Source: Copromyces sp. CBS 386.78 (Eukaryota; Ascomycota; Sordariomycetes; Sordariales; Sordariaceae). From it: a stretch of 64,000 nucleotides of DNA. The translations under genes were made by a program, and so were the position numbers. The stretch is from positions 1-64,000 of the forward strand of contig MU839204.1 of NCBI GenBank assembly GCA_030685235.1, written 5' to 3'. The notes below the pieces were generated by a model. The model saw only the letters and a list, made by a program, of their open reading frames with translations. It ran no database searches and was not told the origin of the DNA. Position 1 is the first letter of the stretch. The number at the start of each line of letters is the position of its first letter. Positions 37,001 through 47,382 of this stretch are shown piece after piece.

Positions 37001-37270
37001 GATCTCGTGCTCGATGGGCAGGCCGTGCGTGTCCCAGCCGAAGCGGCGCTCGACGTGGAAGCCCTTCATGGACCAGTAGCGGGGGATGATGTCCTTGATG
37101 GTGGAGGCCAGCAAGTGGCCGTAGTGGGGGAGGCCGGTCGCGAAGGGAGGGCCATCGTAGAAGGTGTAGAGGGGGTTGCCCTTGGACAGCTCGACCTGGG
37201 TCTCAAAGGCCTTGATCTCGCGCCATCTCTCGATGGTGTTTTCCTCTTCCTTGGGGAAATCGATCGACAT
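34031..37270 (-). CDS. ils1: Isoleucyl-tRNA synthetase, cytosolic
   Basis: A single 1,079-aa exon, close to the roughly 1,070 aa of the yeast cytosolic enzyme. It charges tRNA(Ile) with isoleucine using ATP. The class Ia signature is clear. PPFATGLPHYGH (residues 41-52) is the HIGH motif, followed by VERRFGWDTHGLPIEHEID. WTTTPWTLPSHTGLAAHP and GTGIVHQAPAFGEDD belong to the CP1 editing domain that hydrolyses mischarged Val-tRNA. PSWFIRI precedes the second half-site, and DGKKMSKRLKNYPDP (about residue 600) is the KMSKS loop. A long eukaryotic anticodon-binding and C-terminal region follows. The N-terminal SIDFPKEEENTIERW starts like cytosolic enzymes and shows no mitochondrial presequence. Divergent from the HYM1 gene. 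Confidence 0.97.
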   Translation of the reverse strand: MSIDFPKEEENTIERWREIKAFETQVELSKGNPLYTFYDGPPFATGLPHYGHLLASTIKDIIPRYWSMKGFHVERRFGWDTHGLPIEHEIDKKLGISGKAAVMDMGLEKYNAECRSIVMRYREEWRHTIERLGRWIDFDNDYKTMDPTFMESEWWVFKQLFDKGQVYRGYRVMPYSTALTTALSNFEANQNYQDVTDPAVVVAFPLIEDPNTCLLAWTTTPWTLPSHTGLAAHPDFEYVKIADDKTGKNYILLEKLLTTLYKDPKKAKFKVLDKIKGKDMLGWKYEPPFNYFYDEYKDVAFKVLNATYVTDDSGTGIVHQAPAFGEDDYNVAVEAGIVTEKRPPPDPVTETGHYTDRVSDFAGMQVKEADKHIIKHLKNAGKLVVESQLKHSYPMCYRSDKPLIYKAVPSWFIRIPDIIPQMLKNIEGSHWVPSFVKEKRFGSWIANARDWNVSRNRYWGTPIPLWMSDDGEEIVCIGSIEELKELSGYEGDITDLHRDKIDHITIPSKQGKGVLKRVEEVFDCWFESGSMPYASQHYPFENVEKFEKSFPGDFIAEGLDQTRGWFYTLLVLGTHLFGVSPFKNCVVNGIVLAEDGKKMSKRLKNYPDPTLVMTKYGSDALRLYLINSPVVRAEPLRFKEAGVKEVVAKVLLPLWNSYKFFEGQVALLKKVEKVDYMFDPEMESSNENVMDKWILASCQSLLEFVNEEMKGYRLYTVVPRLLELIDNTTNWYIRFNRKRLKGENGLNDTLHALNTLFEVLFTLCRGLAPFTPFLTDTIYLKLLPHIPKELQAKDPRSVHFLPFPEVRKELYNPDVERRVQRMQKVIELARYSREKRSVGLKQPLKTLVVIHHDEQYLADIESLKGYITEELNVRDLVLTSDEAKHGVQYSVSADWPVLGKKLKKDMGRVKKALPSVTSDEVQGYVQTGKLVVDGITLEAGDLVVKRGLKEDDSSKNLETNTDNDVLTILDAEIYPGLAEEGLAREIINRVQRLRKKAGLQPTDDIKMEYKVTADPEETGIEKVFDTQMAMIEKALRRPLDKHEVTHIEGKIPDGKEEGIIMEEEQEVGKATFLLRLLKL

Positions 37271-38204
37271 GGTGGGTGGGCGGACGTTGAGAGTTGGCCT
37301 GCGCTCTAATGTTAGTTGGTGATGATTTCTTTGGTGTTGAGACCGAGAAAAATAACGTAAAAATAATGAGACGAGAGAGTTTTCCCAGTCTGTTGAAATG
37401 CGCTATAGAGTCGCAAACAGATAGACACAGACAAAAAAAAACGGTGTAGGGATCGTATCAATAACCTGACTCACCTCTGTGTACGTTCCTGTCGCCGCGA
37501 TGGTTGGAAGAAAATGGGCAACAGTGTGACTCGTTTTCTTTGCGGCGCAGGAACAGAAAGTCAACCAAAGATTCCAGAACAATGCGACCGGCCGCTGCGG
37601 ATTGGTGGGGGGCAATCCGATAAAACAGAGGGGCACCTGCGGTTTGCGGGGTTGGTGTTTCTAGATATGAAGTACTCCTATCATTCACATACATAATATG
37701 GGACAAAGAGTCCTCACTAACACTTTTACATCTTCCAGATAAGCGCATCGTCCTATTCCCCTGCATCCAGGCATTCTGCAGTCCTGTGCTGTTTGTCTGT
37801 TAGCTGGATACTCTAACCAACACCCATTTGAGCCTGTCCCCAACGCCGAAAAGACTTTTCGATATGACTTGTAAGCTGTCATCATGTTGGTAGTGCCGAA
37901 TTAGGGTAATTCAACCTTTTTTGAGCTATTGACAGAACGACAAATGCAAAGAATGAAGGTAAAGACACACTCAGACAAGTTGACCAGAGGTCTTGAGCTA
38001 ACAAACACACATGCATTGGACTGCAGCGTCTTCCCTTAACAATTATCACTGGCCAGACCCCTGAGGCACCTTGTTGACCACTTTGAGGTTCCGCCCGCTT
38101 CGTTGTCGCGACAATTGCACGACTGTTGACTTTCCGACGCTTAGACAACGCACCGACACCGCTTTGACTTCCACCATCCATACCAAACATCAGACTCAAC
38201 AAAC
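37271..38204. promoter_or_regulatory. 0.93-kb divergent intergenic region (IleRS / HYM1)
   Basis: Both flanking genes read outward from it. It contains a copy of the dispersed repeat at 37,979-38,024 and no convincing coding frame. No conserved promoter motif is evident. Confidence 0.5.
37979..38024. repeat. Dispersed intergenic repeat, copy B
   Basis: Matches 26,764-26,818 in three ordered blocks (GTTGACCAGAGGTCT, GAGCTAACAAACA, ATTGGACTG) with small length differences between them. It lies about 180 bp upstream of the HYM1 start. Confidence 0.6.
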
Positions 38205-39418
38205 ATGTCGTTCCTCTTTGGCCGAGCAAGGACAAGAACCAATGTCAGCGATCTGCCCCGACAAGCGCGCGAACATGTCGTCAAGCTCGAGGGGCCCCAG
38301 GGCGGCGCCGCAAAGGTCGAGGAGCTGGCCAAGGTGCTGTCGCAAATGAAACAGCTACTCCAAGGGACAAGCGAACAAGAAGCCTCGCCCGAACAACAAT
38401 ACCAGTTAGTCACGGGCATGATCGAAGAAGACCTCCTCTACCTGCTGGCCATCAACCTCTACCGCCTGCCCTTCGACTCGCGCAAAGACACCCAAGTCAT
38501 CTTCTCGTACGTCTTCCGCTTCCGCCCGCCCAACGCGCCCCCGACGCGCGCCGAACCGCTCGCCCTCGCCTACGTGGTCGAACGACGGCCCCAGGTCCTG
38601 ATCGAGCTGTGCAAGGGCTACGACCACAAGGAAAGCGCCCAGCACGCCGGCACCGTTCTGAAAGAGCTCATCAAGACCAGCGAGGCCGCCACGGCCGTGA
38701 TTCTGCACGACGACGGCGACGACGAAGGGTCCAGTGCGCGGGGCGTCGCGGCGATTGATAGGAACAGGAAGCAGAGCGGCACGGGCATATTCTGGTCCTT
38801 TTTTGAGTGGATCGATAGGGGCTCGTTTGAAGTGGCGGCTGATGCGTTTACCACTTTTCGGGTGTGTTTCTTTCTGTCTTGACTCCCCTTTTCCCCTCCC
38901 CTTTTCCCCCGACAACTGGTAACCAACTAACAGAACTAACTGGCAACAAACAGGAACTCCTAACAAAACACAAAGACCTGATCCCGCACTACCTCTCCAC
39001 CAACTTCGACCTCTTCTTCCTCAAGTACAACACGGTCCTGATCCAGTCGACCTCGTACGTGACCAAGCGGCAGTCCATCAAGCTCCTGGGCGAGATCCTG
39101 CTCGACCGCTCCAACTACAACGTCATGACCGCCTACGTCGACCGCGGCGAGCACCTCAAGATCTGCATGAACCTGCTGCGGGACGACCGCAAGATGGTCC
39201 AGTACGAAGGCTTCCACGTCTTCAAGGTGTTTGTCGCGAACCCCCACAAGAGCGTCGCCGTGCAAAAGATTCTGTTGATGAACAGGGAGAAGCTGCTGCA
39301 TTTCCTGAGCCACTTTTTGGAGGACAGGACGGATGACGAGCAGTTTATTGACGAGAGGGAGTTTTTGATCAAGCAGATTCGGAATATGCCGCCTACGCCC
39401 GTGGTGCCGCAGCGGTAG
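38205..39418 (+). CDS. hym-1: Mo25/HYM1 scaffold protein
   Basis: Two exons: 38,205-38,861 and 38,954-39,418. The 92-nt intron (donor GTGTGT, acceptor ACAG, phase 0) rejoins DAFTTFR to ELLTKHK. The product is 373 aa, slightly longer than animal Mo25 (about 340). Family blocks run in order: MSFLFGRARTRTNVSDLPRQ, YVVERRPQVLIELCKGYDHK, GIFWSFFEWIDRGSFEVAADAF, HKDLIPHYLSTNFDLFF, QSTSYVTKRQSIKLLGEILL, KICMNLLRDDRKMVQYEGFH and VFVANPHKS. Mo25 proteins are helical-repeat scaffolds that bind and activate germinal-centre (STRAD/Kic1-type) kinases. In fungi they act in the morphogenesis network upstream of NDR kinase, controlling septation and polar growth. An acidic insert (DDGDDEGSS) lies in exon 1. 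Confidence 0.95.
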
Positions 39419-42050
39419 TGGTCTGTGAGGTGGATATATGTATGGATAATGGACGAGTGTGTTGAGTAGATGTTATGGCTTAAGTTAGGTTGGGAATCGG
39501 GCACAAGCGGGCGTTTAATTTAATTTTCTCGGTTTGTTTCTTTCTTTCTTTCGGTTGGATTGGATGGGACGGAATCGGAATCGGAATCGGAACTGGCATC
39601 AAAGGGATGACATGACGGGAACATGGAATGAGTAAAGTAGTGTACGTAGGCATGTATGTAATCATTATTAAATTAAATAAAACGAAACTTGATGAAACAT
39701 CAAAGAAAGCCATCGCAACCTTATTTTGTCCCGTTGTGGTTGCCGTCAGTCACAAACTCCTCATCAGACAACAAGTAAGACGTGACGACGACGACGACGG
39801 CCAAGGAACACATACATGTAACACATTGAACCAGGCAGGTCAAGGAAAACACACACAAACGGTAACAGCAACACAATGATTGATTTATTTACCTAGGAGT
39901 TCTATGAATAAGGTAATAATCGTTCTTCTGTCTTGAGAGTAGTAATTTCACAAGCTATCATCTTGTTTACCTTAATCCCCACCAGTCCAGTCCAGTCCAG
40001 TCCAGTCAAGTCCAGTTGGTTGCTTGCTTCTGTTACCGAGTAAGGACAAGGTACAATAAATGGGGTAGTCCTCTGAAACTGTGAACTGTGAATCTGATCT
40101 GATCTGATCGGACCAAACAGTGTTTTGTATTTGTATTTGTATTTGTATTTGTCTGTATTCCAAATCAAGACCGCTGCGAAGCTAAACCGAACTAAACCAA
40201 ACTAAACGAAGCTCATCCAAAGCGACCTTCATAACCACCTCAACCATTACAAAACCAAAACCAAAATCAAAATCCAATCCAAATCCAATCCAAGCCCCAG
40301 CCAGGGAGGACTCCTTTTCGCTTTTCTTCTCTTCGCTTTTTTTTTTTTTGTCCTTTCTTTCCTTCTTTCTTTCTTTCTTTCTTCTTCTTCTTCTTCTTTG
40401 TTTTGTCTTGTCTCCCGTAGTTCTAGTACTTGCTGGCACTGACGCACGCTTGCTTTGCTCTGTAAGGTACCTTATCCGGACAGGTGAACAGAACAGAACA
40501 TAACAAAGTTGACTTTTTCCAGTCATCGGCACGGTTGGTTCGCTGTTGTTTTCTGACGAGGTGTTTTTGGGAGGTGTAGACTAGGTATCTTTTCGGTGTG
40601 ATGAGCACAGCAAAACTACCTCTAGGTAGTACAAGTAGTGCGGTCGGTGCCTGGTGTGTTCAATGTTTCCTTCCAGAGTGTCCAATTTCCCAGTGTTTTC
40701 CCAATGTTTTTCCCAGGTCCATCCATGCATGCATGCATGACTGAGCAACCTTGACTCTTTTATCCGCTCTTTTTTTTTTCTTTTTTTCTTTCCCCGATGT
40801 TGGAAAATGAGGGAGGAATTGACAAATGAAATTCAATACTTGCCCATCATGTAGCTACGTAATTCTTGCTCTGTTCAAGAGCTCTTGTTCACCGCTTATG
40901 TGTTTAATGCCTGGTAATATGATAGACAGGTGGTGGGTGGGTGGGTCAAATGTCTGTGTCGATGATCGGTGGGTGGGTAAATAACCTGCCTGCGGCTGGG
41001 CCTGGAGCTGCTAGAGTAAAGTAAGGTAGAGAGTAGCATGGAGCGTAGAGATAGAGGTAATGAAGACGAAGACCAAGACCAAGACGAAAAGAGGTAGATA
41101 GAAAAAGTAGGCAAGACGAGGTTAGGTCTGTAGAAGCAATGAAAGTGGTCTGTACTACACCTCCAGAGTCTAGTAGGCAGAGAAAGACATCGGGATCTTG
41201 TGGCCGGCTTGACGACTTCCTGGTTGCGTTTTTGCATTGTAGTCTGGTGCTTGGCGTGATTGTCGTGCTTGTTGTGCACGCTTTTTTTGTGTGTCGTCCA
41301 TCTACTTCTCACCGGGTAGTTCTGTCTGCCGTTATCGTTCTTTTCATTGTCGTCGTCGTCGTGCTCGCCTTCACCGTCCGATGACATGAACGGTTGCGGC
41401 GAAAGAGGAACGCGGTTGTCCCCAAGATGAAGGGAGATTTGACGGTGCCGAATTCGTAGCCGTAGAAAAGGGTTTGATGAGTTGTCGAGCAGGTAGAAGG
41501 TCAAGGTAATTGGTGGGTGTTGTTGGGTTCCAGGTTGTGGACGGCGGAAGTGGTTGGAGATAATGGCGATGAGGAGTCCTAGATGCCTGGAGGAAACATG
41601 GACAACCGTAGGTTCTTTCCTGCCCCAGACCCTCGAACAAAAATCCTAGGCAGCTTATGGGATGGACACATTGTGAATAGACTCTGACCAATGTCTTTGC
41701 AGTTGTTGTGATCCATTTCACCGTTTTGTGACGGAGTTTCCCAGCCGTGGCGAGCGGTGTTGAGCTGCGTGTCCGTGTTCGGTTTATTCTTGTGACCGTT
41801 TCTTTGCACTCCGGAGCGAGGTGAAGATGCCGATGGAAAAACCGAGGCTGTTGTGTATGTCTGAAGGGAAAGGAGAACACAATGGCGATCCCGTCGTCAA
41901 CTTCATCCCCTTGATGATTTGTGCCGTAGCGCACACCATGCTAGGTACCACAACCTGCCATCCACCACAGTGTTTGACTGGTGGCTGGTTTGGCTGTGAT
42001 ATTGCCAGGCATATGTTTTATGGCGCGGACTCATCACCGTCAACGTCTGC
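39419..42050. other. 2.6-kb intergenic region, no supported gene
   Basis: Holds the 3' flank of HYM1 and the 3' flank of the Gln-rich gene. Visible are TTTC/GAAA stretches (about 40,340-40,400), a CCAGT array (about 39,984-40,015), a TTTGTA array (about 40,130-40,152) and GCAT repeats (about 40,727-40,738). A minus-strand frame opening with MSSDGEGEHDDDDNEKND near 41,388 is the only remotely protein-like stretch. It lacks further support. Confidence 0.55.
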
Positions 42051-42857
42051 CTAGGAAGGGTAGCCCCGCCAGGCTTCGGTATGGATGCCAGCAGCTGATG
42101 CCATAGACAACTGTTGTTGATAAATCTGGCGCTGTTTGATCTGCTCGAGCTCTTGTAGTTGTTGCTGAATAACCAACTGTTGCTGATACATCTGTTGCTG
42201 TTCGAGCTGCTCTTGCAGTTGTTGTTGAACAACCAACTGTTGCATCTGCTGCTGTTGCAACTGTTTTAGCTGTTGCTCACCCTCCTGAAGCCGTTGCTCA
42301 CCCTCCTTTAGGCGTTGCTCCCTTTCCTCCAATTGCCTTTCCTTCTCTTCTTTCATCTGCTTCCACTTCTCACGCTCATCGACGTTGACTCCATCTTGAA
42401 AGGCTTGAAGCATCCCCTCTTGGCCGTTGACCACGGGAGTTTCGCCAAGCGGACTAATCCAATGGGGAACCTGTGGAAACGTTGGCGTGGCCGTAGTTGC
42501 AGCAGGGTTGGGGGGCTCAACGCCAACCCTTTCTGCAGCCCCAGCACCAGGTCCGCCACCGCGTAGTTGTCCCGGCATCATCATGAAGCCGTTTGGGAGA
42601 ACAGGCTGCTCGATTGGTTGTTCAGAAAAGAAGAGCTGGTGTGGGAGCACTTGGAGCTGGTCCTGGTTCTGGAGTCGCTGTCGGGATTTGAGAATTTGGC
42701 GCTTGAGTTGTTGCTGGCGCCGAAGCTCGAACTGGCGCTGGTGTTGCTGGTGCTGGCGTTTTCGGATGAAATTTTGGTTTCCGTCCGAAGACGGGAGCAA
42801 CTGGTGCTGCATCATGGGCAATTCGAAAGCAGTCGGGGCCCCAGTTGGGGCCGGGGC

Positions 42858-42888
<31 letters not shown>

Positions 42889-43784
42889 AGCACAACACCA
42901 CTTCCCATCGTTCGATCTAGCCAAACCACACAGATCGGGCCATCCTGGACGATGCCAACTTCCTTAAGGACATCAACATCCTTCAGAGGCCTTGCAGATT
43001 CGAATCCCGGAGCCACAGAATCCTCCAGGCGTAGCGTCTGATTCGCCGGCGGGGGCCCCCCGAGGTCTGTCCGCAGGGCGAAGTGTTGCTTTAACTGAGC
43101 AACGGTCCAGTCAGGGTTGATACCCCCAATCTCCTTGGCGCTTGTGCTCGCTTTCCACTTGACGAGCACCGACGTCGGCTCCTCACAAGGAGGAGGAATG
43201 AGGCGATCGGGCTGGTCCGGCCTCGCCCACCCCTTGGTCCTTTTCTTCCTACCCCAAGGATCTTGGATGGGGGCGGCAGAGACGGCAGGAGTAGAAGAGC
43301 CGGAATGTCCAGCAGAGACAAGGGAATTGCTGGCAGGGCCAACGGTACCGGAAGCAGGGTGGGAACAATGGTCAACAAGGTTCTGAACCTGGCCGGTAGG
43401 GCCAACAGAGACAGCGGAAGTGATGGCATTACCGACAAAGTCGGGAGAAGCGCCACCGAAACCATCGCCATCAGGAAGAGCCCCTGGAGTGAAGTTCCCT
43501 TGAGCGGCAGCGAAAATCCCAGGAGTGGGGAAATCAGTGGCTGCTCCTTGTTGGGTGTCGGCAGGAATAGAAGAGTCCGGATTGATTGCATGTGGGCCAG
43601 CATCCTGGGGGATAAGGTCGAAAGCAGAGTCAGCATCGGTAGGAATATACACGGCTTGGGGAGCCATGTCGAGAGCCAAAAAGGGTTCGAGTTGGGACCT
43701 GGGGTCTTGGAAAGCCACCAGGTACTCCTCCTGGCCGTGTCCCATGGTAGACGCGATGTCCCAAAGTGGAAGCTGATTGTCCAT
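42051..43784 (-). CDS. Gln-rich protein with ubiquitin-like segment, unrecognised
   Basis: A single-exon, 577-aa frame starting at its first ATG. Residues 1-175 are Pro/Ala/Ser/Gly-rich. GRKKRTKGW (178-186) could be a nuclear localisation signal. Residues about 203-291 look like a beta-grasp (ubiquitin-like) fold: a strand (TSVLVKW), a helix (DWTVAQLKQHFALRTDL), PPANQTLRLED, then LKDVDVLKEVGIVQDGPICVVWL. The rest is Gln-rich. It ends in a coiled coil (about 470-565) of EERE/LKEGEQRLQ and QQQLQEQ repeats encoded by CTG/TTG-type trinucleotides on the plus strand. The fold assignment is my inference from the hydrophobic pattern. I recognise no named family; a nuclear regulatory or adaptor role would fit but is unproven. 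Confidence 0.75.
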
Positions 43785-44931
43785 GGTTGATGTGATGTTG
43801 TTGTACCGGAAAATGGATATTAAAAGGTGGATGGTTGATGTGAAGCTGAAAGAGCAAGTCGTAAAGAACTTGTATGGGATTGAAAGATGGAAGTGGTGGT
43901 GAGTATGAGCGAAAGAGGAAGAGGAATTGGAAATTGGGGGAGGGGGGTGGGGGAAGTTTTATAGCGAAAAGATGAGAGGACGGGAAAATAATGGACAGAC
44001 TCGCATCTCCAGGTATGCCCTTTCTTGTCATGGCAAGGCAGGCTGAGCATGCAAGTCCGAGGAAAGGGCGAGCAGGTTTCTCACTGGAGATGGTGACAAT
44101 GGTGCCGAGGGTATGCAGAGGGTATGCACGAAGGTGGTATAAAGGGTTACCTTACCCTCCATGTCAGAGAAACAAGTTGTTCCTTCTTCTCTTTTTTCCT
44201 CTTCATCGTTTCCCCCCAGGTTGTTGAGCCACGTTTCCCGAGCCCCAACCCTCCCAGCCATCCACAACATTTATATCCAGTCTCTTCTTGTATCTTGCCA
44301 TCTTTCTTGTATGCCTGGCCCCTCCTGGTTCGCCATGAACGGGAAAACCAGAAGCTTCCGGACCTCTGAGACCCAAAATCTGGCCTCTTGGAGGGAGGGG
44401 TATGCAGAACGTGGCCGGATGACCAAGAAATTCATGCCCGTCCGTATGTATGTGCCTCGAGGTTTCTGGCCAAGTTAACACTCCTGCGAACAGGATCAAG
44501 GTACCAACTGTTGGCAGTCTTCGGAGTAGCCATGGCTAACGAGTACCAGGCATCGCACATCGAGTTCCATGTATGCACTTGTCGTGCTGTACAGCAAGAT
44601 AAGAACAGGCTTCGAGATTCGCACCGCTTCCAAGTTTGCTGCGTGGACGGTATCCTGAGTGTGGACGATGAGGCGGTGCGTGGTGGGTTGCTGTACGTGG
44701 GCAGGAATATGCATTTTGATCCTGTCATGACCAAGAACATAACAGCCTGGAAACAAAGGAGTGCGAGAAAGAGGTCTATGCTTCCTCCGCCGGGAACCGA
44801 GGCATCGAACGTTCCTTCTACGACCGACTGATCCACGCACCGCCCCCGGCCGAGGATGGAACCAGCAAGTCGCCAAGACGGGACGGCCCGCGACAAAGTG
44901 GGAAAGATGGAGAGGTCAAGTTTGGGCAAGT
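43785..44931. other. 1.1-kb flank upstream of the Gln-rich gene
   Basis: Contains the promoter and 5' leader of the minus-strand Gln-rich gene. Overlapping frames on both strands at 44,390-44,930 (up to 165 aa) are equally plausible or implausible. Part of the minus-strand one could be a further exon of the small secreted-protein candidate next door, because a GTGAGT donor sits at its end. Confidence 0.45.
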
Positions 44932-45460
44932 CTACTCTAGGTACTCACCAGCTGATTTGTTAAGGTGTTCCCACTGAAAGCTAACAACACCACGCCCCGA
45001 ACGAACCAACTGCTCTGGGATTTGACACTGCACGCGAGCCAACACGCAGTTCAACCACCATGGATTGTTTTTGCTACCATCAGAGGACCGAAAGGAATCA
45101 GGAGACGTCCAGACGAAGAAGCTGTATCCTTGAAGATTCACTTACACTAGCCTACCACATATCCTAGCAAAGAAGCCTTCATCCTTGGACTTGCAATTCC
45201 ACCGAGAATACATACTACGGACCTCTGGAAATTGATCAAAACACTTGCGCTGCCCACCACCGAAAATATCGCCCAAACCACCACCATACTTTTGCGCACA
45301 ATTCACGATATATTCTTTTGTGTTCTTAGCACACACAGCCGGGAAAGCACTTCATATTTAACCGGGCAGAACTGAAGTCGAGTCATTCCAGTCACACACA
45401 CATTCCGTCTACCAGAAGTCGCAGAAGACCTAAGCCCAGAGCAATACAATACCTATGCAT
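44932..45460 (-). CDS. Candidate small secreted cysteine-rich protein
   Basis: A three-exon model: 45,460-45,402, 45,349-45,146 and 45,073-44,932. Introns are 52 nt (GTGTGT...GAAG) and 72 nt (GTAAGT...GGTAG), and both preserve the frame. The product is 134 aa. MHRYCIALGLGLLRLLVDG followed by AFPAV looks like a signal peptide and cleavage region. The mature part has Cys residues in AVCAKN, VNCAQKYGGG, RKCFDQFPE, WNCKSK, RICGRL, LNCVL and VQCQIP. No family is recognised. The second intron removes an in-frame stop. A GTGAGT near the end hints at a further exon, which would change the C-terminus. The opposite strand is also partly open here (two stops in about 590 nt), so strand choice is not certain. 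Transcript evidence is lacking. Confidence 0.4.
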
Positions 45461-46446
45461 TACGAACACAGGAGCGCTGGATTAGACTAGTGTACATGAG
45501 ACGGGTCATAACCAAAGACGAGAAACTCTATCCTTGCTTAGGTCCACTACCTTCCTATCATATGTAGATCGAATCAGCCCCGGAGAAGGAAGCAACCCGA
45601 CAATGGGAAGGAAGCATCCGCCGTCTGTCTTCCAGTCCACTGTCAAGGACATAACCGCCGGGGCAGGAATAGGATCCGTGCACTTACTTGTGGTGGTACG
45701 TACATTACCTACTAGGTACATACCCCAACCAAAAATCGATGCAACAAGAATGATAAGACAAAAATGGGAACCAACTACACCCGTTCTATCCTCCTAACAT
45801 TGTGGTTGTTCCTCTTATATTCCGGAAAATATGTACGTGAAGAAAAGGGAGGTGAAAATCTCGAGTGTCCGCGGAGGTCGTGTTCCAAGACGGCTCCGAG
45901 TTTGTCGTTCGTTCGTTGATCGGTCGGGTACATGTACTGCACCCCAGCCTGATGCCGTTACGCTCGGCCGGGGTTAGGTATGTATGTAACATGCAGGGAT
46001 TCACTCACGGAGCTATGGTAGAGGGTGGGTGGGTGTAGTGCCGCATGGCATGGCATGGCATGAGCCGAACGCAACAGAACTGTTCCTTTGGGGGACTTGG
46101 AGATATTACCTGCTACCGAGCTTACCATAGGTTTAGTAAGATGGCACGAGAGATGCTTATCGAGGCATGGAGTTGGTTGGTTGGCCTTGGAAGCTGAGCT
46201 CAAGCAGCGCGCGAGATCTAGCCAAGGTAGCTGGCTGGCTGGCTGACATGAGCTGGCGAATGGGCGGGCGGGCGACATGGAAGCCTGACGAGTATGAATG
46301 AAGGGTTCGCATTTCTGCTAGACACAACCGAACCGGACTACACACAAAATACCGTTCATTCATTTATTATCTAATCTGATAGGTACCTACCTACCTACCT
46401 ACTAGACTTACATTCATAGGTACCTAGATAGCTACAATGTAACGTT
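45461..46446. other. 1.0-kb intergenic region
   Basis: Upstream of the secreted-protein candidate. It has GGCAT (about 46,043-46,060), GGCTG (about 46,230-46,243) and TACC (about 46,382-46,402) short repeats. No convincing gene. Confidence 0.5.
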
Positions 46447-47382
46447 CATTAATGGGAATCTGGTTCTCCAGAAAACTGTTTTTTCACGATAACCGTAACC
46501 GTACGGTGATATCCGTTCAGCTCAGAGTAACGGTTCTTTGGAAAATAACCGTACACCTTAGAATAACCGTTCTAAGTGAATCCTGGGCTCTGATTGGCTG
46601 GAGGAAAACTGGAACGCCATGTGCTTTGGGCGGCAGAGCGGGAGCTAAAAGAGTTGAAGAAACTCCCCTTTTGGGAAGGGGCGATGAAAGAAAGAAGGAG
46701 AGAAAGAAAAAGAAGGAGAGAAAGAAGGAGGGAAAGAAGGAGAGAAAGAAGGAGAGGAAGAAGGAGAGAAAGATGGAGAGAAAGAAGGAGAGAAAGAAGG
46801 AGAGAAAGAAGGATGACGTCAACCAAGGACGGGACTTTAAAATGCCCAAGTCCCATCGACTCCCCAACTCTCCCAACTTTATCCTTTTCATCACCATCAT
46901 CACCATCACCATCATCATCATCATCATTAGATAAGTACAATTGCATCCTCATCTTTCGTTTACTAACTTCTATAGCAACGACGACGGCGATAATGACGAT
47001 AGTGGTGGTTTAATTTGGGTGGGCGACGAAGATTGGGTGACGAAGATTCTAGGTTGGGTGACGAAGACTTGGGAAGGCGACGGTTTGAAAGGGGAGCGAC
47101 GGTTTGAAAGGGATTGGAAGTAACGAGCTAGATATTAGGAGTACTGAGAGCTTGGTTACCTTACCCTTAGAAATGAGATGATTTCGTAATAAAAAAGAAA
47201 AAGGTAAGAGCTCCCATTCCCAAACCAAGCCAACCAATCAGAGCCCAAGGATTTGCTTAGAACGGTTTTTTTGAAGTGTACGGTTATTTTGCAGAGAACC
47301 GTTACTTTGAGCTGAGGTGTTTGCTTACATTGAACGGTACCATACAGGTACGGTTGCCTAGGCCCCCAGATTCCTATTAATG
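46447..47382. mobile_element. Non-autonomous terminal-inverted-repeat element (0.94 kb)
   Basis: The left arm (46,447-46,601) and right arm (47,229-47,382) are imperfect inverted repeats of about 155 bp. Both outer ends read CATTAATG followed by GGGAATCTGG/AGGAATCTGG. Inside each arm are GCTCA.AGTAACGGTTCT, AAAATAACCGTACAC and GGGCTCTGATTGG blocks, and ACCGTT/AACGGT sub-repeats. The 630-bp centre is simple-sequence rich, contains a GA-rich microsatellite and encodes no transposase. This fits a MITE or fold-back element. No target-site duplication is obvious. It is not heavily RIP-mutated. Confidence 0.7.
46686..46814. repeat. Purine-only (GGAGAGAAAGAA)n tract
   Basis: About 130 bp are essentially all purine on the plus strand, built from AAGAAGGAGAGA units. 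Long frames through it on both strands (Lys/Arg/Glu on plus; Ser/Leu/Phe on minus) are low-complexity artefacts. It lies in the centre of the inverted-repeat element. Confidence 0.92.

Noticed and set aside
41371..41504. Minus-strand frame starting MSSDGEGEHDDDDNEKND
   Set aside because: Short acidic start followed by low-complexity, His/Ser-rich sequence. No splice or homology support.
44388..44831. 147-aa plus-strand ORF and overlapping 165-aa minus-strand ORF
   Set aside because: Neither shows domain features. The minus one might hold an extra exon of the neighbouring candidate but cannot be defined.
46452..46934. Lys/Arg/Glu-rich (plus) and Ser/Leu/Phe-rich (minus) ORFs
   Set aside because: Both translate a purine-only microsatellite inside an inverted-repeat element.
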